Assembly (NCBI RefSeq): GCF_030253575.1
Contig: NC_080557.1
Coordinates: 1,607,001 to 1,671,000 of the forward strand
Length of the DNA: 64,000 nucleotides
DNA from: Rhododendron vialii
Taxonomy: Eukaryota > Streptophyta > Magnoliopsida > Ericales > Ericaceae
Direction of reading: 5' to 3'
Positions 21,290 to 31,528 of the stretch are shown here, one piece after another. The position numbers and the translations under genes are program-made. How positions within the stretch are numbered: the stretch's first letter is position 1; every line of letters starts with the position of its first letter. The notes beneath the pieces were generated by a model, which was not told where the DNA came from, did not search any database, and saw nothing but the letters and a program-made list of their open reading frames with translations.

Positions 21290-22420
21290 ATGATCGGGAG
21301 CGCAACCAGTAAAAGAACAAAGAGAACAAAGCCGATTACCGGCGCACCTTCGTCGGAAATCTCACCGGCAGCGGAAATAATTGCCAACAACGTCGATCTC
21401 CTCACAGAAATCCTTCTACGTTTGCGTGCGAAATCCCTAATCCTGTTCAAGTCCGTTTCCAAGCATTGGTTCTCTCTCATATCCAATTCCCAATTCTCAA
21501 TCACCCTCTCCCGCCGAAACCCTAATCCCTCGATCTCAAGTTGGTTCTTTTCCTCCATGCCTCCTGAGCACTCAACTCGACCAACAATCACTCACTCTTG
21601 CAACGGCTTACTGTTAATTAGATATCCTCCAACTATGCATTTCTTGGTTTTTAATCCGACTATACAGAAATATAGATTAATTATCCCTTATCCTTCTATA
21701 TATTCATCTGGGTCTAATCTTGTGAGGTTACATGCTTATTTGGATTTTGATCCTTCGAAATCGCCTCACTACAAAGTTGTATTGCTGATTATTTACGGTT
21801 GTCCCACCAGTTTTAATGTTGGGATTGATATATATAGTTCGGGGAGTATGTCTTGGAAACAGATTCATGCACACGGAAACGAGCTTATACATGCGGCGTT
21901 TTCTGGCGGCGTTTTCTATTGGTTCGGTGATGAGAATATGTTGGTGGGATTTGATGTTGATTCAGCAAAGATGATAGAAATGCCAAACGCACCCAAGATT
22001 CAACGGGCAGACAGGATATCGATTCAGTATTTCGGAGGATGTGGTGGCCGTTTGATTCTTATTCTAGATCCTATGGTCATCAAAATCCTAGAGATGGACA
22101 AGAATGATGGCAGTTGGAAGATAGATTGTGAGGTCGATTTGCATCTAATGTCTGCATTACTTCATCAACCCAAACCCTATTGGAATTATGATTCTTCTGT
22201 TCTGTCTGTTGTCAAGAAAGAGGAAGGAAAAGGTTATGAACTCATAGTAGCTTTTCCGCGCGAAGTTTTTTGTGGAAACGTTATTACGTATAATCTGTCG
22301 TATATTATGGAGTTTAAGGTATGGACTGTCGTTTGTGAGGTGGTGCCGGGTGAATCGATTTGTGATACACCTCCTAATACAATTGTTCATCCGTATATCG
22401 AAAGCCTATCCCCTGTTTGA
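21290..22420 (+). CDS. F-box/FBA protein, subclade B
   Basis: Single exon, 376 codons, from the ATG in GGCACCATGATC. The basic N-terminus SKRTKRTK precedes an F-box at residues 29-70 (IIANNVDLLTEILLRLRAKS, then ILFKSVSKHWFSLISN); the usual LPAKS is LRAKS and IRFK is ILFK. FBA landmarks are SCNGLLL, NPTIQKY, FDPSKSPHYK, GGVFYWFGDEN and YFGGCGGR; the C-terminus is YIESLSPV. Together with 28663 and pseudogene 40055 it forms a distinct subclade (NPTI, GGCGGR and EMDK motifs). Expression probably starts from the TATA box at 21228. Same SCF receptor role inferred from family. Confidence 0.9.
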   Translation: MIGSATSKRTKRTKPITGAPSSEISPAAEIIANNVDLLTEILLRLRAKSLILFKSVSKHWFSLISNSQFSITLSRRNPNPSISSWFFSSMPPEHSTRPTITHSCNGLLLIRYPPTMHFLVFNPTIQKYRLIIPYPSIYSSGSNLVRLHAYLDFDPSKSPHYKVVLLIIYGCPTSFNVGIDIYSSGSMSWKQIHAHGNELIHAAFSGGVFYWFGDENMLVGFDVDSAKMIEMPNAPKIQRADRISIQYFGGCGGRLILILDPMVIKILEMDKNDGSWKIDCEVDLHLMSALLHQPKPYWNYDSSVLSVVKKEEGKGYELIVAFPREVFCGNVITYNLSYIMEFKVWTVVCEVVPGESICDTPPNTIVHPYIESLSPV

Positions 22421-22559
22421 TGTCATGCATAACATGGAGTACATGTCTTCTGGAGCTCGTGGTTTTGTTCTTTTTTTCTTGTTTAATCGGTTGTTAACCT
22501 CTTAATGAATTTGACTTCTTGAGACATTGAATATGTTTCTATCTTGGATTGCTGTATCC

Positions 22560-22780
22560 TTTGATCATCATATGGTTAGCATCCAGGTTGGTATTTCGAA
22601 TTGTATTTACTAATTTATCTTCTTGAGCACATCTTTCGAGTCAGAACCGGGAGAGATACAATTTGTGAAGTAATCGCTGAACAAATCTCACTCACGCGAT
22701 GGAGACGCTGCTTTACCTCAAGCTCCTCTTTTATGTTTTCGGCAACGCGATTTAGACATGAAATGTTCTATCTTTTGGCG
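22560..22780 (+). repeat. Subclade-B downstream flank, copy 1 of 3
   Basis: Conserved non-coding block (GTAATC-CTGAACAAAT-..GATGGAGA..CTCCTCTTTTATGTTTTCG) also at 30130-30340 and 41090-41310. It lies 0.2-0.4 kb after each subclade-B F-box copy. It shows the duplicated unit included the 3' flank. No protein recognised in it. Confidence 0.65.
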
Positions 22781-23271
22781 TGGTATAAATCACTAGGTAG
22801 CTCAATATGCATATCCATCTACGCTCTAAAGTCGAGGTCATGGGTTAATCTTTTGCATGCAAGGGCCGGGCAAGGTTTTATTGTTTCTCTCGTTAGGCAC
22901 TGTACAGTCGTACAAAAGGATGAAAAAGTTATTAACTTTTTTTTTTTTGGCCTAGAGTGTCCCCGTCAATTTAGCTATGCAATTGGTTCTAGGTGAGATA
23001 GTGGAAAAGTGGTCCGACACTTTTATATAAGTCTGTCGATAAATCAGCTTCCTCAACTGATAAATACTTTTCTTTAAATAAACTAGGTCTAGCAAAAAGA
23101 AAGAGTTTCAATTTCAAAAGCGTTAGGATACAGAAAACTCGGTCCATGAAAGTTTCATGGGCATAATTTTCCACTTTACATTAGGTAACAGATCAGTACG
23201 TAGCAGTACTAATTAGCAGTAATTTCTTGAGTTATTTGCACATCTTATGAGGTAAGTAATTCCATCTCCCA
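22781..23271. other. Intergenic
   Basis: AT-rich; GTGGAAAAGTGG near 22999 pairs with TTTTCCAC near 23167. No gene seen. Confidence 0.4.
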
Positions 23272-23490
23272 TTAGCATTTAGCAATAATAGCATTGACAT
23301 TAGCAGCTGTTAGAGGCTTCGATCCCAATGCTAAATGCAATTCTATCCCGAAATAGCCAGTATTAAGGGCCAAGTGAGTGCCAGTTGTCCAACCATAAGA
23401 AGCTAGGTAGATCGACATGCCGCCATTGCCAATCGCTGATGTGATAAAAAGAAAGCCCTTCCTCCCTGTAGGTGCGATCAAAATTATTAC
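23272..23490 (-). pseudogene. Unidentified protein-coding fragment
   Basis: On the minus strand about 70 codons are open, with a balanced composition (GRKGFLFITSAIGNGGMS, then GWTTGTHLALNTGYFG and LALGSKPLTAANVNAIIAKC) up to a TAA. It looks like the end of a real exon, but I do not recognise the family. The candidate LTR at 23509 interrupts the region just upstream in this orientation. A GTAAGT donor-like site follows a short open stretch on the far side (minus strand, about 24384). It may be an LTR-disrupted gene remnant. Confidence 0.35.
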
Positions 23491-23508
23491 TCCTCAATCA
23501 AGGGAGAT

Positions 23509-24286
23509 TGTTTGATCCACCAACCAGCAATGGACACGTGGCAGCGGATGCAGCGCAGAAAGAAGACCTTGGTCAAACCTTGACCTGAAGAAGGAGGTTT
23601 GACCATCCAATTAAGAAAGAAAACGTGTATAAAAATGGAAGGAAGCACCCGCGGAAGTCAGCCTTCTTCATGGAAAGTGGAAAGGGGAAAGTAAACCCCA
23701 AGACAACGTCAGCAACAGAAAACCATGGGTGAAGCCCCGCAAGTCAATGAAGTTTATCAATTACGAAGAAAGATCTAATTAAAGAGTCCCTAGAGTTTCA
23801 TCCCGACCGCAAGGCAGGGTCCGAGAGGAGATCCGCAATGGGAACACGATCGCCGCAGGTCGCGACCTTCCTCCAGCCGGGAAAATGGGAGTTTCTTGTG
23901 GCTTGTAGCTTGGGATGAAGGTTGCGTTGCGGGAAATCTAGCTCTCCCGCGGAAAAGAGTCTGTGGGAGGACGAGTTTCCCCAAGGCCCAGAGGTACAAG
24001 ACGAACACGTGTTGGGGTTTCATAGGGGCACTGTCCTGGGCCTGACCTAGGCCCAGGTGCCCTATAAATACCCTTGACATTCCTCCTGATTTGACAGAGC
24101 TGACTTTTTTTGGAAAGAGAGTGTGTGAGCACTGAATCTGAAGAAGGAGAACATTCTTCTTCAGAGAAAAGGTGACCTCACCTATTCACTCCGGAAAAAG
24201 CCAGAATTAAGTTAGCCCCGAGGAAAGAAACAAGGGACATGCTACCTTTATCTCTTCTGTACCTCTTGCTCTTTCCCTCACCCCAT
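23509..24286 (+). mobile_element. Candidate solo LTR
   Basis: A GC-richer block of about 780 bp starts TGTTTGATCC and has a TATA box (CCCTATAAATACCC near 24060) about three quarters of the way along, as in plant LTRs. It is flanked by GAGAT on both sides (23504-23508 and 24287-24291). The right end reads ...CCCCAT, not a clean CA, so the boundary is uncertain. No internal retrotransposon genes adjoin it. Confidence 0.45.
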
Positions 24287-24889
24287 GAGATTTCTCCTCC
24301 CTTTTTCATTACTAATCATCGACCAATCGCACATTTTCAGCTCATGCGAGATATACATGTAAGCGTACCTCCGTGGAACCCTCAACTTACACTCCCTTAC
24401 GCTGAAGATTTTCCTCAAAGTCCATCAAGCATCGGAATTAAGGAAGTCTAGCGACTAATATTACAAATGTACTGATCCTTAATCACATAAGAGTATATAT
24501 CGATCCATTTTTAACCCAAACAATATATATCCTCCTTTTTGCATACAGCCCGCAAATGCCTCAACATTGCAGACTTGTTTCATTCATTCCTTGGGCCTTT
24601 TGAAACCCAAAAACTCCTTCAAACTTAGGAACACACAAAGATCTCCGTGAGACCTCCACACCCTTCCAGAGAAAACAACTAAGGATGCTCTCAATTTCGT
24701 TTAGGATATTCTCTAATTCCTTCTCAAAACCGGTAACTTATATATATTACTTCACTAGGGAAATTAATGATAGCCCAGGATTAGAATTCCAGCTTAATGA
24801 CTGGTAAGCACGTGATTTTCTGTTAATGACGGGTAAGGATTTGTGAGTGTGAAGTCGGTCCTTCATATTTTGGAAAGGGAACGTTAGCG

Positions 24890-25090
24890 TAGGGTATCCT
24901 ATGGTTTAGATACTTTTATAGGGTTTTAGGGTGCATTTTTCTATTATAGGATTTTAGTGGTTTAGGCATTTTCATAGGGTACCCAGACCCTAAAGTTTTA
25001 GGCACTTTTATATATAGGATACTCTAGGGTTTTAGGTACTTTCATAAGGTACCCTAGGAATTTTAGGCACTTTCATAGAGTATCCAAGGG
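24890..25090. repeat. Degenerate tandem repeat, about 40-bp units
   Basis: Five or so variants of a unit containing GTTTTAGGCACTTTCATAGG plus GTACCCTAG. No coding potential. Confidence 0.6.
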
Positions 25091-25263
25091 CATGTCCTTG
25101 AGCTAAAAAAATAAAAATATGAGAGATCTTTGGCTAAAAGTGAAGGATAATTTTGGAAAGTAGAGATAAAAATTGATGTGAAAGATTTAATGATGATATT
25201 TCATTAATAAGTTGAAATTTATAGACAAAAAGTTAATACTTAAAATTATGAAAACGATTGTTT

Positions 25264-25283
25264 GGGGGGGGGGGGGGGGGGGG
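25264..25283 (+). repeat. Poly(G) tract of 20 with GT-rich tail
   Basis: Twenty consecutive G, then TGGTGGGGGTGTGTGTGTGG. A strong G-quadruplex candidate on the plus strand, and a likely assembly-sensitive site. Confidence 0.9.
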
Positions 25284-25427
25284 TGGTGGGGGTGTGTGTG
25301 TGGTTGTATTAAATACAGTCCATAGCTTTCATGACAACTAAAACTAATATTTGAAGACAATTTTATGGAGTAACATTTATTTGGAACTAATCCCAAGGGA
25401 TTTGGCAAGTGGAAATGAAAATATAAA

Positions 25428-25585
25428 TTAATAAGTGATTGTTCTTCACGAGATCAAATGTTCAAATCTCACAGAGACCAAACATTTTAATTCCTTGGGT
25501 CACTGAAAGATTTGTTCGGTTATTAACTTCAGGATCTCAGAATTATTTGAGATTTGTCCAAGCTGGCCCGGACGTCGTATATCCT
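25428..25585 (+). mobile_element. SINE-like dispersed repeat, copy 1
   Basis: The order AGATCAAATGTTCAAATCTC, ACAGAGACCAAACATTTTAA, TCGGTTATTAAC, CAAGCTGGCCCGGACGTC recurs at 56968-57153 with similar spacing. A GTTCAAATC box-B-like motif fits a tRNA-derived SINE. The assignment is tentative. Confidence 0.4.
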
Positions 25586-27308
25586 TTCTCTGCTCAGGCT
25601 TTAAAATGACTTGTTCCAGCCTTTCCCCATCCCCTAGCGCATATTAGCACACGGCTTTTGCTATTTCAAAAGTCTGGTCATCACCACATAAGCTGTCCAC
25701 CTAGGCATATTCCGTTAGCCACTTAACGGAAAGGACAACATTGAAACTGTAAATATATTATAAGGATGAAATCGACACAAAAAAATTCACAGGGACGATT
25801 TTGAAAGTTGTGGTATTTTACAAGGACTAAGAAGTAGATAAGCCTTCTTTTTTTTTTTGAAAGTTATCTCTGAAAGTTTATCATTAGCATAGAACTTCAA
25901 TTTTTTTGTTGGTTGACCTATCATATTGCTGAGATGTTGAGTCCCATTCATATAAAAGAATATTTGGTCGTCAAATCGTGTGTGTTTGTGAAATTTTGTC
26001 ATGTTCTTATTTAGGCATCGTGTTCTTATTGTAGAAAGCATTATTCGTCTCACTGCATGTCTTTCATGTTTAGAAGTTTTATGTGGTGTGTAAATGTTCT
26101 TTGGTATACAAGAATACCCATAGGAAAAAATAAACCTGAACTGCCATGGATGTTTTACGTAAGATCAACGAAACCAAAAAACTATATAGTGGGCATTCAT
26201 ATTTATCAGAGTTTCATCCTATTTAGCAGCTCCTAGCGCGGCCTTCTTGTATTTTCATCGGTGAGAGAAACTTGTTGATCAGGAATTAATCAAGAATACA
26301 TGCTACAACAAGAAGGGTATCGCTTGCATGCAAATAGGTTGATCGATCTCTTGTGCAAACCTTGTTGGTGGCTCTAGCTTCATTAGTCCCGTAGTGCCTC
26401 TATGGACTATATATGTTCTCAAAGTTCGATCGCTCTCAACCTGTTCATATAAAAACACAAACACAAATTAGATGATCCACCGTAGAGTCGTAGTTGTGCT
26501 TTGTGCAATTCGTTTTTCTTAGTAAGAGCAGCGTCCAAGGTTTAGCTTTCCTTCTAGGACAAATGTTCCCACAGCCTCCTTGTTAGAAAATAAAGTGTCC
26601 CCATGTTTGTCTTCGAGCAGAACATGTCTCAGCTAATGTTGGGGTGACAAGTTCGTGAGTTCTGCCACGGAACCGTGTGCTACCATAGTGCTTGTATTGC
26701 TTCGACTTGCCTCATTCTTTCTCCCAGAAATCCTTGGAGCCTACGAAGCATAGATAGAGACAATCACAAAAATGAGAAAATATTGGCAAGTGTGGACTCA
26801 TTGTTTTCCAAATAAATTTAGGCAGGACAACATGTAGGGGAACACGTTCATTATGCCAAAAACAAGATTTATAGGTTTGTAGGTGAGTCCGTGACACATA
26901 TATATTTGTGCGTGTCCGACATTTATCAGAATGGGTATGGGTACTGAGGTTGTAGCTGTGTTCGTGTTTTGTACTTTAAGGAGGATATGAATAGCTAGCT
27001 CCTTGAATGGCAGCTATTTCTGAATTGAAACGTACATTTCATAAAATGTCTCAAGGCTAGGCAGGTAGAGTTGTCTGCCCTGCCCCTGGAAATCGAATCG
27101 GGCTTGGGGTTATACCATTTGAAGGGTAATGGCATATATGGATCTCCGAACAAATGTTTTGGGGGAAGGGTTTACGCACAATTTTAGATTGAGTTGACTA
27201 ACAAGAGCCACATATATCAAATTCTAGGGTCTACCCCTTTGTAATTTTCTTTAGCTGTGTTTTAGTAATCTGTGGATGGCGATCTATTTTTTAAAGTAAT
27301 CCGGCTAA
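25586..27308. other. Gene-free intergenic DNA
   Basis: I see no open frame with protein character, no conserved repeat ends and no RNA gene in this 1.7 kb. Confidence 0.5.
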
Positions 27309-27423
27309 CACAACTTTATATATAATATGTTGATGTGTCACAGTATGATTAGTAATATCAAGACAGTTATCAACTCAATTGCTAATCATACAGTGTCGCA
27401 TCAACATGTTATTTATATTGTGC
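27309..27423. repeat. Long inverted repeat (about 47-bp arms)
   Basis: The left arm 27309-27356 pairs with 27378-27423 (core ATGTTGATG, ACA and GTATGATTAG). A 21-bp spacer separates the arms. Probably a foldback MITE; no target duplication identified. Confidence 0.7.
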
Positions 27424-27564
27424 ACTTAGTAGCTAGGAGAAATAAAATCAGGAGATAAACTCCTATTTCAATGCGTTAATATTATCATTCTAACAATACT
27501 TACTTTTGTCGATTTAAAAAAAAAAAAGGGTGTTAATCTATATGATGTTTGTATTATTGTATTG

Positions 27565-27850
27565 GGGAAAGTCTTCAATACACACCCCTTTAAGGTGTGT
27601 ACCATATGCACCTATTGTGTGGTTCATATTGTGCCACCTCATAAAAAATTACTTGTAGGACCGGTCATTCATAACATTTTATTTCGTATCGTAACTTTTA
27701 TACTAAAAATTCGTAACTTTTCAACAATATGATTCGTAACTTTTTAGCAATAGATTCGTAACATTTTGGGATTCATAACATTTTGGTGTATTTTAATAAG
27801 GGTGCATATGATACACACCCAAATAAGGGGTGTGTATTGTAGCACTTCCC
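27565..27850. mobile_element. MITE with about 50-bp terminal inverted repeats
   Basis: The left end GGGAAAGTCTTCAATACACA pairs with the right end (inverted GGGAAGTGCTACAATACACA), extending through CATATGCACC. It is flanked by TATTG on both sides (27560-27564 and 27851-27855). The interior holds four degenerate copies of GATTCGTAACTTTTT. The superfamily is not certain. Confidence 0.75.
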
Positions 27851-27983
27851 TATTGTGTTAGTGATCTTTTTCTCAGTATTGAGAGGGTATGGAGCTCTAT
27901 GACCGTGAGACAACTACAAATAGTCAAATAGTAATAAGTGAACGAATGAGCCACTGAGTGTGTTCCCTTTGCCTTGGAACTTG

Positions 27984-28021
27984 ATCATTTTTATGGGCCG
28001 GAGCCGGCCCATAAAAATGAT
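27984..28021. repeat. Perfect 18-bp-arm palindrome
   Basis: ATCATTTTTATGGGCCGG, the dinucleotide AG, then the exact reverse complement. It is very likely to form a cruciform or hairpin. Confidence 0.9.
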
Positions 28022-28363
28022 TAGTGCCGTCCATTTTTGTCGAAACATTTTATTTTGGGTTATTGTAAAAAAAAAAAAAAAGAGAGCTCAATTTGATATA
28101 GTTAAGGGTGTTTACGAACCATGCGACTTTGTTTCAGAATTCATGTCCAAAATTTTGAATCAAAGTTGGATGTATTGTAAATGCAATCACAGATATCGGA
28201 TTGAGCTGATTTTTTACATAGATCTTAAATAATATATTTTGAACAAAATAAGCAGATTCGATCATTTATGTGGAATAAAAAACATGCCTCAAAGTAATCT
28301 ATAAGCTCGGCGGGTACACACCCCTGTTTATGCCCTTATCGTTTCTATAAAATATTGGCCTTG
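28022..28363. other. Intergenic, weakly related to the 30972 foldback element
   Basis: GTGTTTACGAACCATGCGAC and GATATCGGATTGAGCTGA resemble arm motifs of the element at 30972-31363. A 14-base A tract is at about 28069. No gene seen. Confidence 0.35.
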
Positions 28364-28553
28364 GTGCATGCTGTCCCACAGTATGCATGTTTGGCCAATC
28401 CGGGCTATCCGTGCTCGGCAATGGATGACTCAGATTGCATCTAAAACGAACAGCAATGGGTGGTCGAAATTTATTTGGCTGAGATGCAATCTAAGTCGTT
28501 CGTTGCCGAGCACGGTTGGCTCAGATGGAGACAACACGGGAGACAGCATGCAC
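28364..28553. mobile_element. Foldback MITE near the core promoter of F-box 28663
   Basis: The ends GTGCATGCTGTC are inverted at 28542-28553. A long internal arm (CCGTGCTCGGCAATGGATGA and its inverted partner) makes most of the 190 bp self-complementary. It ends 37 bp before the TATA box of the next gene. Target duplication unclear. Confidence 0.65.
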
Positions 28554-28589
28554 TTCGGATTCAATAAGGAATGTATTGACTTTTCAACC

Positions 28590-28597
28590 TATATATA
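28590..28597 (+). promoter_or_regulatory. TATA box of F-box gene 28663
   Basis: TATATATA in the same context as at 21228, 73 bp before the ATG. Confidence 0.75.
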
Positions 28598-28662
28598 CAA
28601 GTCCTAGCGCAGCCTCGTTCACCTATCTCCCTCAAATTGAAGCCCAAAAAATACAAGGCACC

Positions 28663-29808
28663 ATGATCGTGAAGAAAGCATGCCGTAGAAGTACAGAGCA
28701 GATTACCGGCGCCCCGTCGTCGGAAAGCTCACCGGCCACGGAAGTAATTGCCAACAACGTCGATATCCTCACAGAAATCCTGCTACGTGTGCGTGCGAAA
28801 TCCCTAATCCGGTTCAAGTCTGTGTCCAAGCATTGGTTCTCTCTCATATCCAGTTCCCAATTCTCAACCACCCACTCCCGCCGAAACCTTAATCCCTCGA
28901 TCTCGGGTTGGTTCTTTTCCTGGAAGCCTACCCCGCTTTATTACCCAATTCCACAAACAATCACTCACTCCTGCAACGGCTTACTGTTATACGAGTTTGC
29001 CGACTTAACGCCTACTGTTTACATGGTTAGTAATCCCACTATAGGGAAGTATGCACTTGTCCCTAAACCTATTGAATTTTCATCTGGACCCAAGCTTCTA
29101 AGGTTGTGGGGTTCTTCTTGTTTGGCTTTTGATCCTTCGAAATCGCTCCACTACAAAATTGCATTTGTGGGTTTTTATCCCGGCGGTTTAAATATTCACA
29201 TTTATATTTATTGTTCAGAGAGTGCATCTTGGAAACAGATTCTTGCACCTGGTACAAGGGTTGGACACACAGCGATTTGTGGTGGTGTTATCCATTGGTT
29301 AAGTGATGAGAATATTGTGGTAGGGTTTGATGTTTATTCAGAGAAGATGATAAAAATGCCAAATGCACCGAAAATTCTTTGTGAGTTCTACATTAGGTAT
29401 TTCGGAGGATGTGGTGACCGGTTGATTCTCATTCTGGATCGTAATCCGGATGAGGTGAAATTCAAAATCCTAGAGATGGACAAGGACTATGGCAGTTGGA
29501 CGATGGAGTGTGAGTTCCATCTTTGGGACGTAATGTCTGTGATCCCACCAACCGCACCCTATTGGACTAGAAAATTTTCTATACTGTCTGTTGTCAAGGA
29601 AGAGGAAGAAAAAGGTTATTCACTCATATTGGCTTTGCCAGGGAAAGTTATTTCGTATAATCTGCAGTTGAGGACATGGAATGTGCTTCGTGATGCGGTG
29701 CCAGGTGAATTGATTTGCAATCGACATCCTTATGCAACTGCTCATGCAGGCATGCAGCTCATCCTTACATTGAAAGCCTATCCCCTGTTTGAGCAATGGC
29801 ATGCATAA
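28663..29808 (+). CDS. F-box/FBA protein, subclade B, with altered C-terminus
   Basis: Single exon. I start at the ATG in GGCACCATGATCG (28663), aligned with gene 21290; the upstream in-frame extension crosses the TATA box and is not coding. 381 codons. The F-box is at residues 29-70 (VIANNVDILTEILLRVRAKS, then IRFKSVSKHWFSLISS). FBA landmarks are SCNGLLLYE, NPTIGKY, FDPSKSLHYK, GGVIHWLSDEN and YFGGCGDR. A 17-bp insertion at 29746-29762 (a duplication of the GCTCAT context) shifts the last codons, replacing the expected YIESLSPV ending with a 20-residue tail ending EQWHA. Otherwise intact. Whether the changed tail is tolerated is unknown. Confidence 0.85.
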   Translation: MIVKKACRRSTEQITGAPSSESSPATEVIANNVDILTEILLRVRAKSLIRFKSVSKHWFSLISSSQFSTTHSRRNLNPSISGWFFSWKPTPLYYPIPQTITHSCNGLLLYEFADLTPTVYMVSNPTIGKYALVPKPIEFSSGPKLLRLWGSSCLAFDPSKSLHYKIAFVGFYPGGLNIHIYIYCSESASWKQILAPGTRVGHTAICGGVIHWLSDENIVVGFDVYSEKMIKMPNAPKILCEFYIRYFGGCGDRLILILDRNPDEVKFKILEMDKDYGSWTMECEFHLWDVMSVIPPTAPYWTRKFSILSVVKEEEEKGYSLILALPGKVISYNLQLRTWNVLRDAVPGELICNRHPYATAHAGMQLILTLKAYPLFEQWHA

Positions 29809-30129
29809 TATGGAGCAAATGTTTTCTGGAGCTCGGGTTTTTTACTTTTTCCTTGTTTAACCTCTCAATGATTTGACTTCTTTAGACATTGAGTCTTTAT
29901 ATTTATTAGATTGCTGCAGTATTCTTTGATCATCATAGTTAGAACCCAGGTTGATATTTCGTATTCTATCACGTATAGCCTTGCTCTTTATCTTGCTCTT
30001 TTTGCAATCGATGGATGTCCCCAAGTAAACGCTCTCGAAACATAACTCTCCTCAAGTATTTTTAGGTTGTTTTTTCTATTATCTTAAAAGATACTACTCC
30101 GTTGATCAAATGTCATTTTTTCATTTCAT
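29809..30129. other. 3' flank of F-box 28663
   Basis: Similar to the sequence after 22420. No gene seen. Confidence 0.5.
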
Positions 30130-30340
30130 CTGCCCATTGTACTGTACTGTAAGTAGCTCTACCATTGTCCTTCCGGAGCAAACTCTTGAAGTCATTTACT
30201 GGGAGAAGTAATTTGTAAAGTAATCCCTGAACAAATTGCACACACTAAAGAGTGGGATGGAGATGTTGCTTAATCTCAAGGTCCTCTTTTACGTTTTCGA
30301 ATTTGCGATTCAGGCACAAAATAGGTACAGAAAAAATTGT
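30130..30340 (+). repeat. Subclade-B downstream flank, copy 2 of 3
   Basis: Matches 41090-41310 closely (GAAGTCATTTACTGG, AGAGTGGGATGGAGATGTTG, TTTTCGAATTTGCGATTCAG) and 22560-22780 more weakly. Confidence 0.7.
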
Positions 30341-30682
30341 TTGATGCCAAAGAGCAGAGATTGTATCAGTATAAGCTGTAATATGCTTGTGGTGGTATAG
30401 GTTCTCTTATACAATTGTTGTTGTCAATATTAGCATTTCATAGTCCTATGGTTCATTTTATTGGTAATACAACAGAATCTGATCAGACTGTATAGACCCT
30501 AGTTTCATCACGTACTCTATCAAAAGTAGATTTGTGTGCTTATCTTGGTTTTTTTTTTTTTTTTGTAGCACTGTGTGTTGTGTTGCAGGTTTGCCCATAA
30601 ACTCACACACACCAATCAAATAGAACAAAAGGAATTTACGTGGTTCCCCAATGAATGAGTACAACCACGGGAGGAGAGGAGT
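30341..30682. other. Intergenic
   Basis: A T-rich tract is at 30550-30564. Nothing else recognised. Confidence 0.4.
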
Positions 30683-30927
30683 CACTTCAAGAAAAATCAC
30701 AATAGCTGATGAAACAAAAAAAAAAATCATCACGAAAAGTTACTATAGGTGATGAAAACATGTCATAGGTGACGAAAAAGTGACCTTCGAAGACAACTTA
30801 TAGGTGAGGAAAGGTTGTCGAGGAAGTCACTTTTGGTGAAGAAAATCTTCTTGTTTAATACCTATAGTAAAAATTAAATTTCATAACCATTTTTTTTCGT
30901 CAGATATTTGTGATTTTTCTTGTAGTG
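30683..30927. mobile_element. CACTA (En/Spm) MITE, 245 bp
   Basis: The right terminus, inverted, reads CACTACAAGAAAAATCACAA; the left is identical except CACTT. AGT is duplicated on both sides (30680-30682 and 30928-30930), the 3-bp signature of CACTA elements. TAGGTGA(T/C)GAAAA sub-terminal motifs are repeated inside. Confidence 0.92.
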
Positions 30928-30971
30928 AGTGTTTCACTATATGAGAAATACTACGATATTACTTAATTATA

Positions 30972-31363
30972 GAGAGGTGCTACTGGTACAGATAAAAAAT
31001 CTGTATCAGTGGGTACAAACCTCTTTTTGGGTCCATTTTGGGTCTCAAAAAAATGATCGGAGTCGTTCATTTTGTTTAAAATACTTTTCTTATAGTCCCT
31101 AAAAAAAATAAGCTTAATCCGGTATTGGTAAGAGTATTTACGAAACATCCAAACTTTGCTTTCCTGAATTCTAGAACAAAGTTTGGATGTTTCATAAATA
31201 CTCTTACCGATACCGAATTAAGCTTATTTTTCTTTAGGATCATAAGCAAAGTATTTTAAACAACATGAGCGACTCCGATTATTTTTTTAAAACCCAAAAT
31301 GGGCCCAAAAAGAGGTTTGTACCCACTGGTACAGAAAAAAATTCTGTAGCAGCAGACTTTCTG
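30972..31363. mobile_element. Foldback element with about 190-bp inverted arms
   Basis: Nearly the whole 392 bp is an imperfect palindrome (for example CATCCAAACTTTG against CAAAGTTTGGATG around a short loop at about 31170, and the GGGTACAAACCTCTTTTTGG arms). It is flanked by TAATTATA (30964-30971 and 31364-31371), an 8-bp target duplication. No coding sequence. Confidence 0.85.
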
Positions 31364-31528
31364 TAATTATAAGTACGGATCACTCAATCTATCAGTGAAT
31401 CCCTCTCTCACCGGTGGATGGTGGCAGAAATGTATCGAAGCACAACGATAGCACCTACGCATTCATTACTTGTTTTAAGGAGCATTCAACTTTTTAGAAT
31501 TTCATTCCACAAACATACACAGATAAAT

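Noticed and set aside
24239..24451. 70-codon plus-strand frame
   Set aside because: Begins inside the candidate LTR and crosses its boundary; no recognisable domain.
28516..28662. N-terminal extension of F-box gene 28663
   Set aside because: It would start from a non-ATG codon, runs through a MITE end and the TATA box, and is absent in the paralogue.
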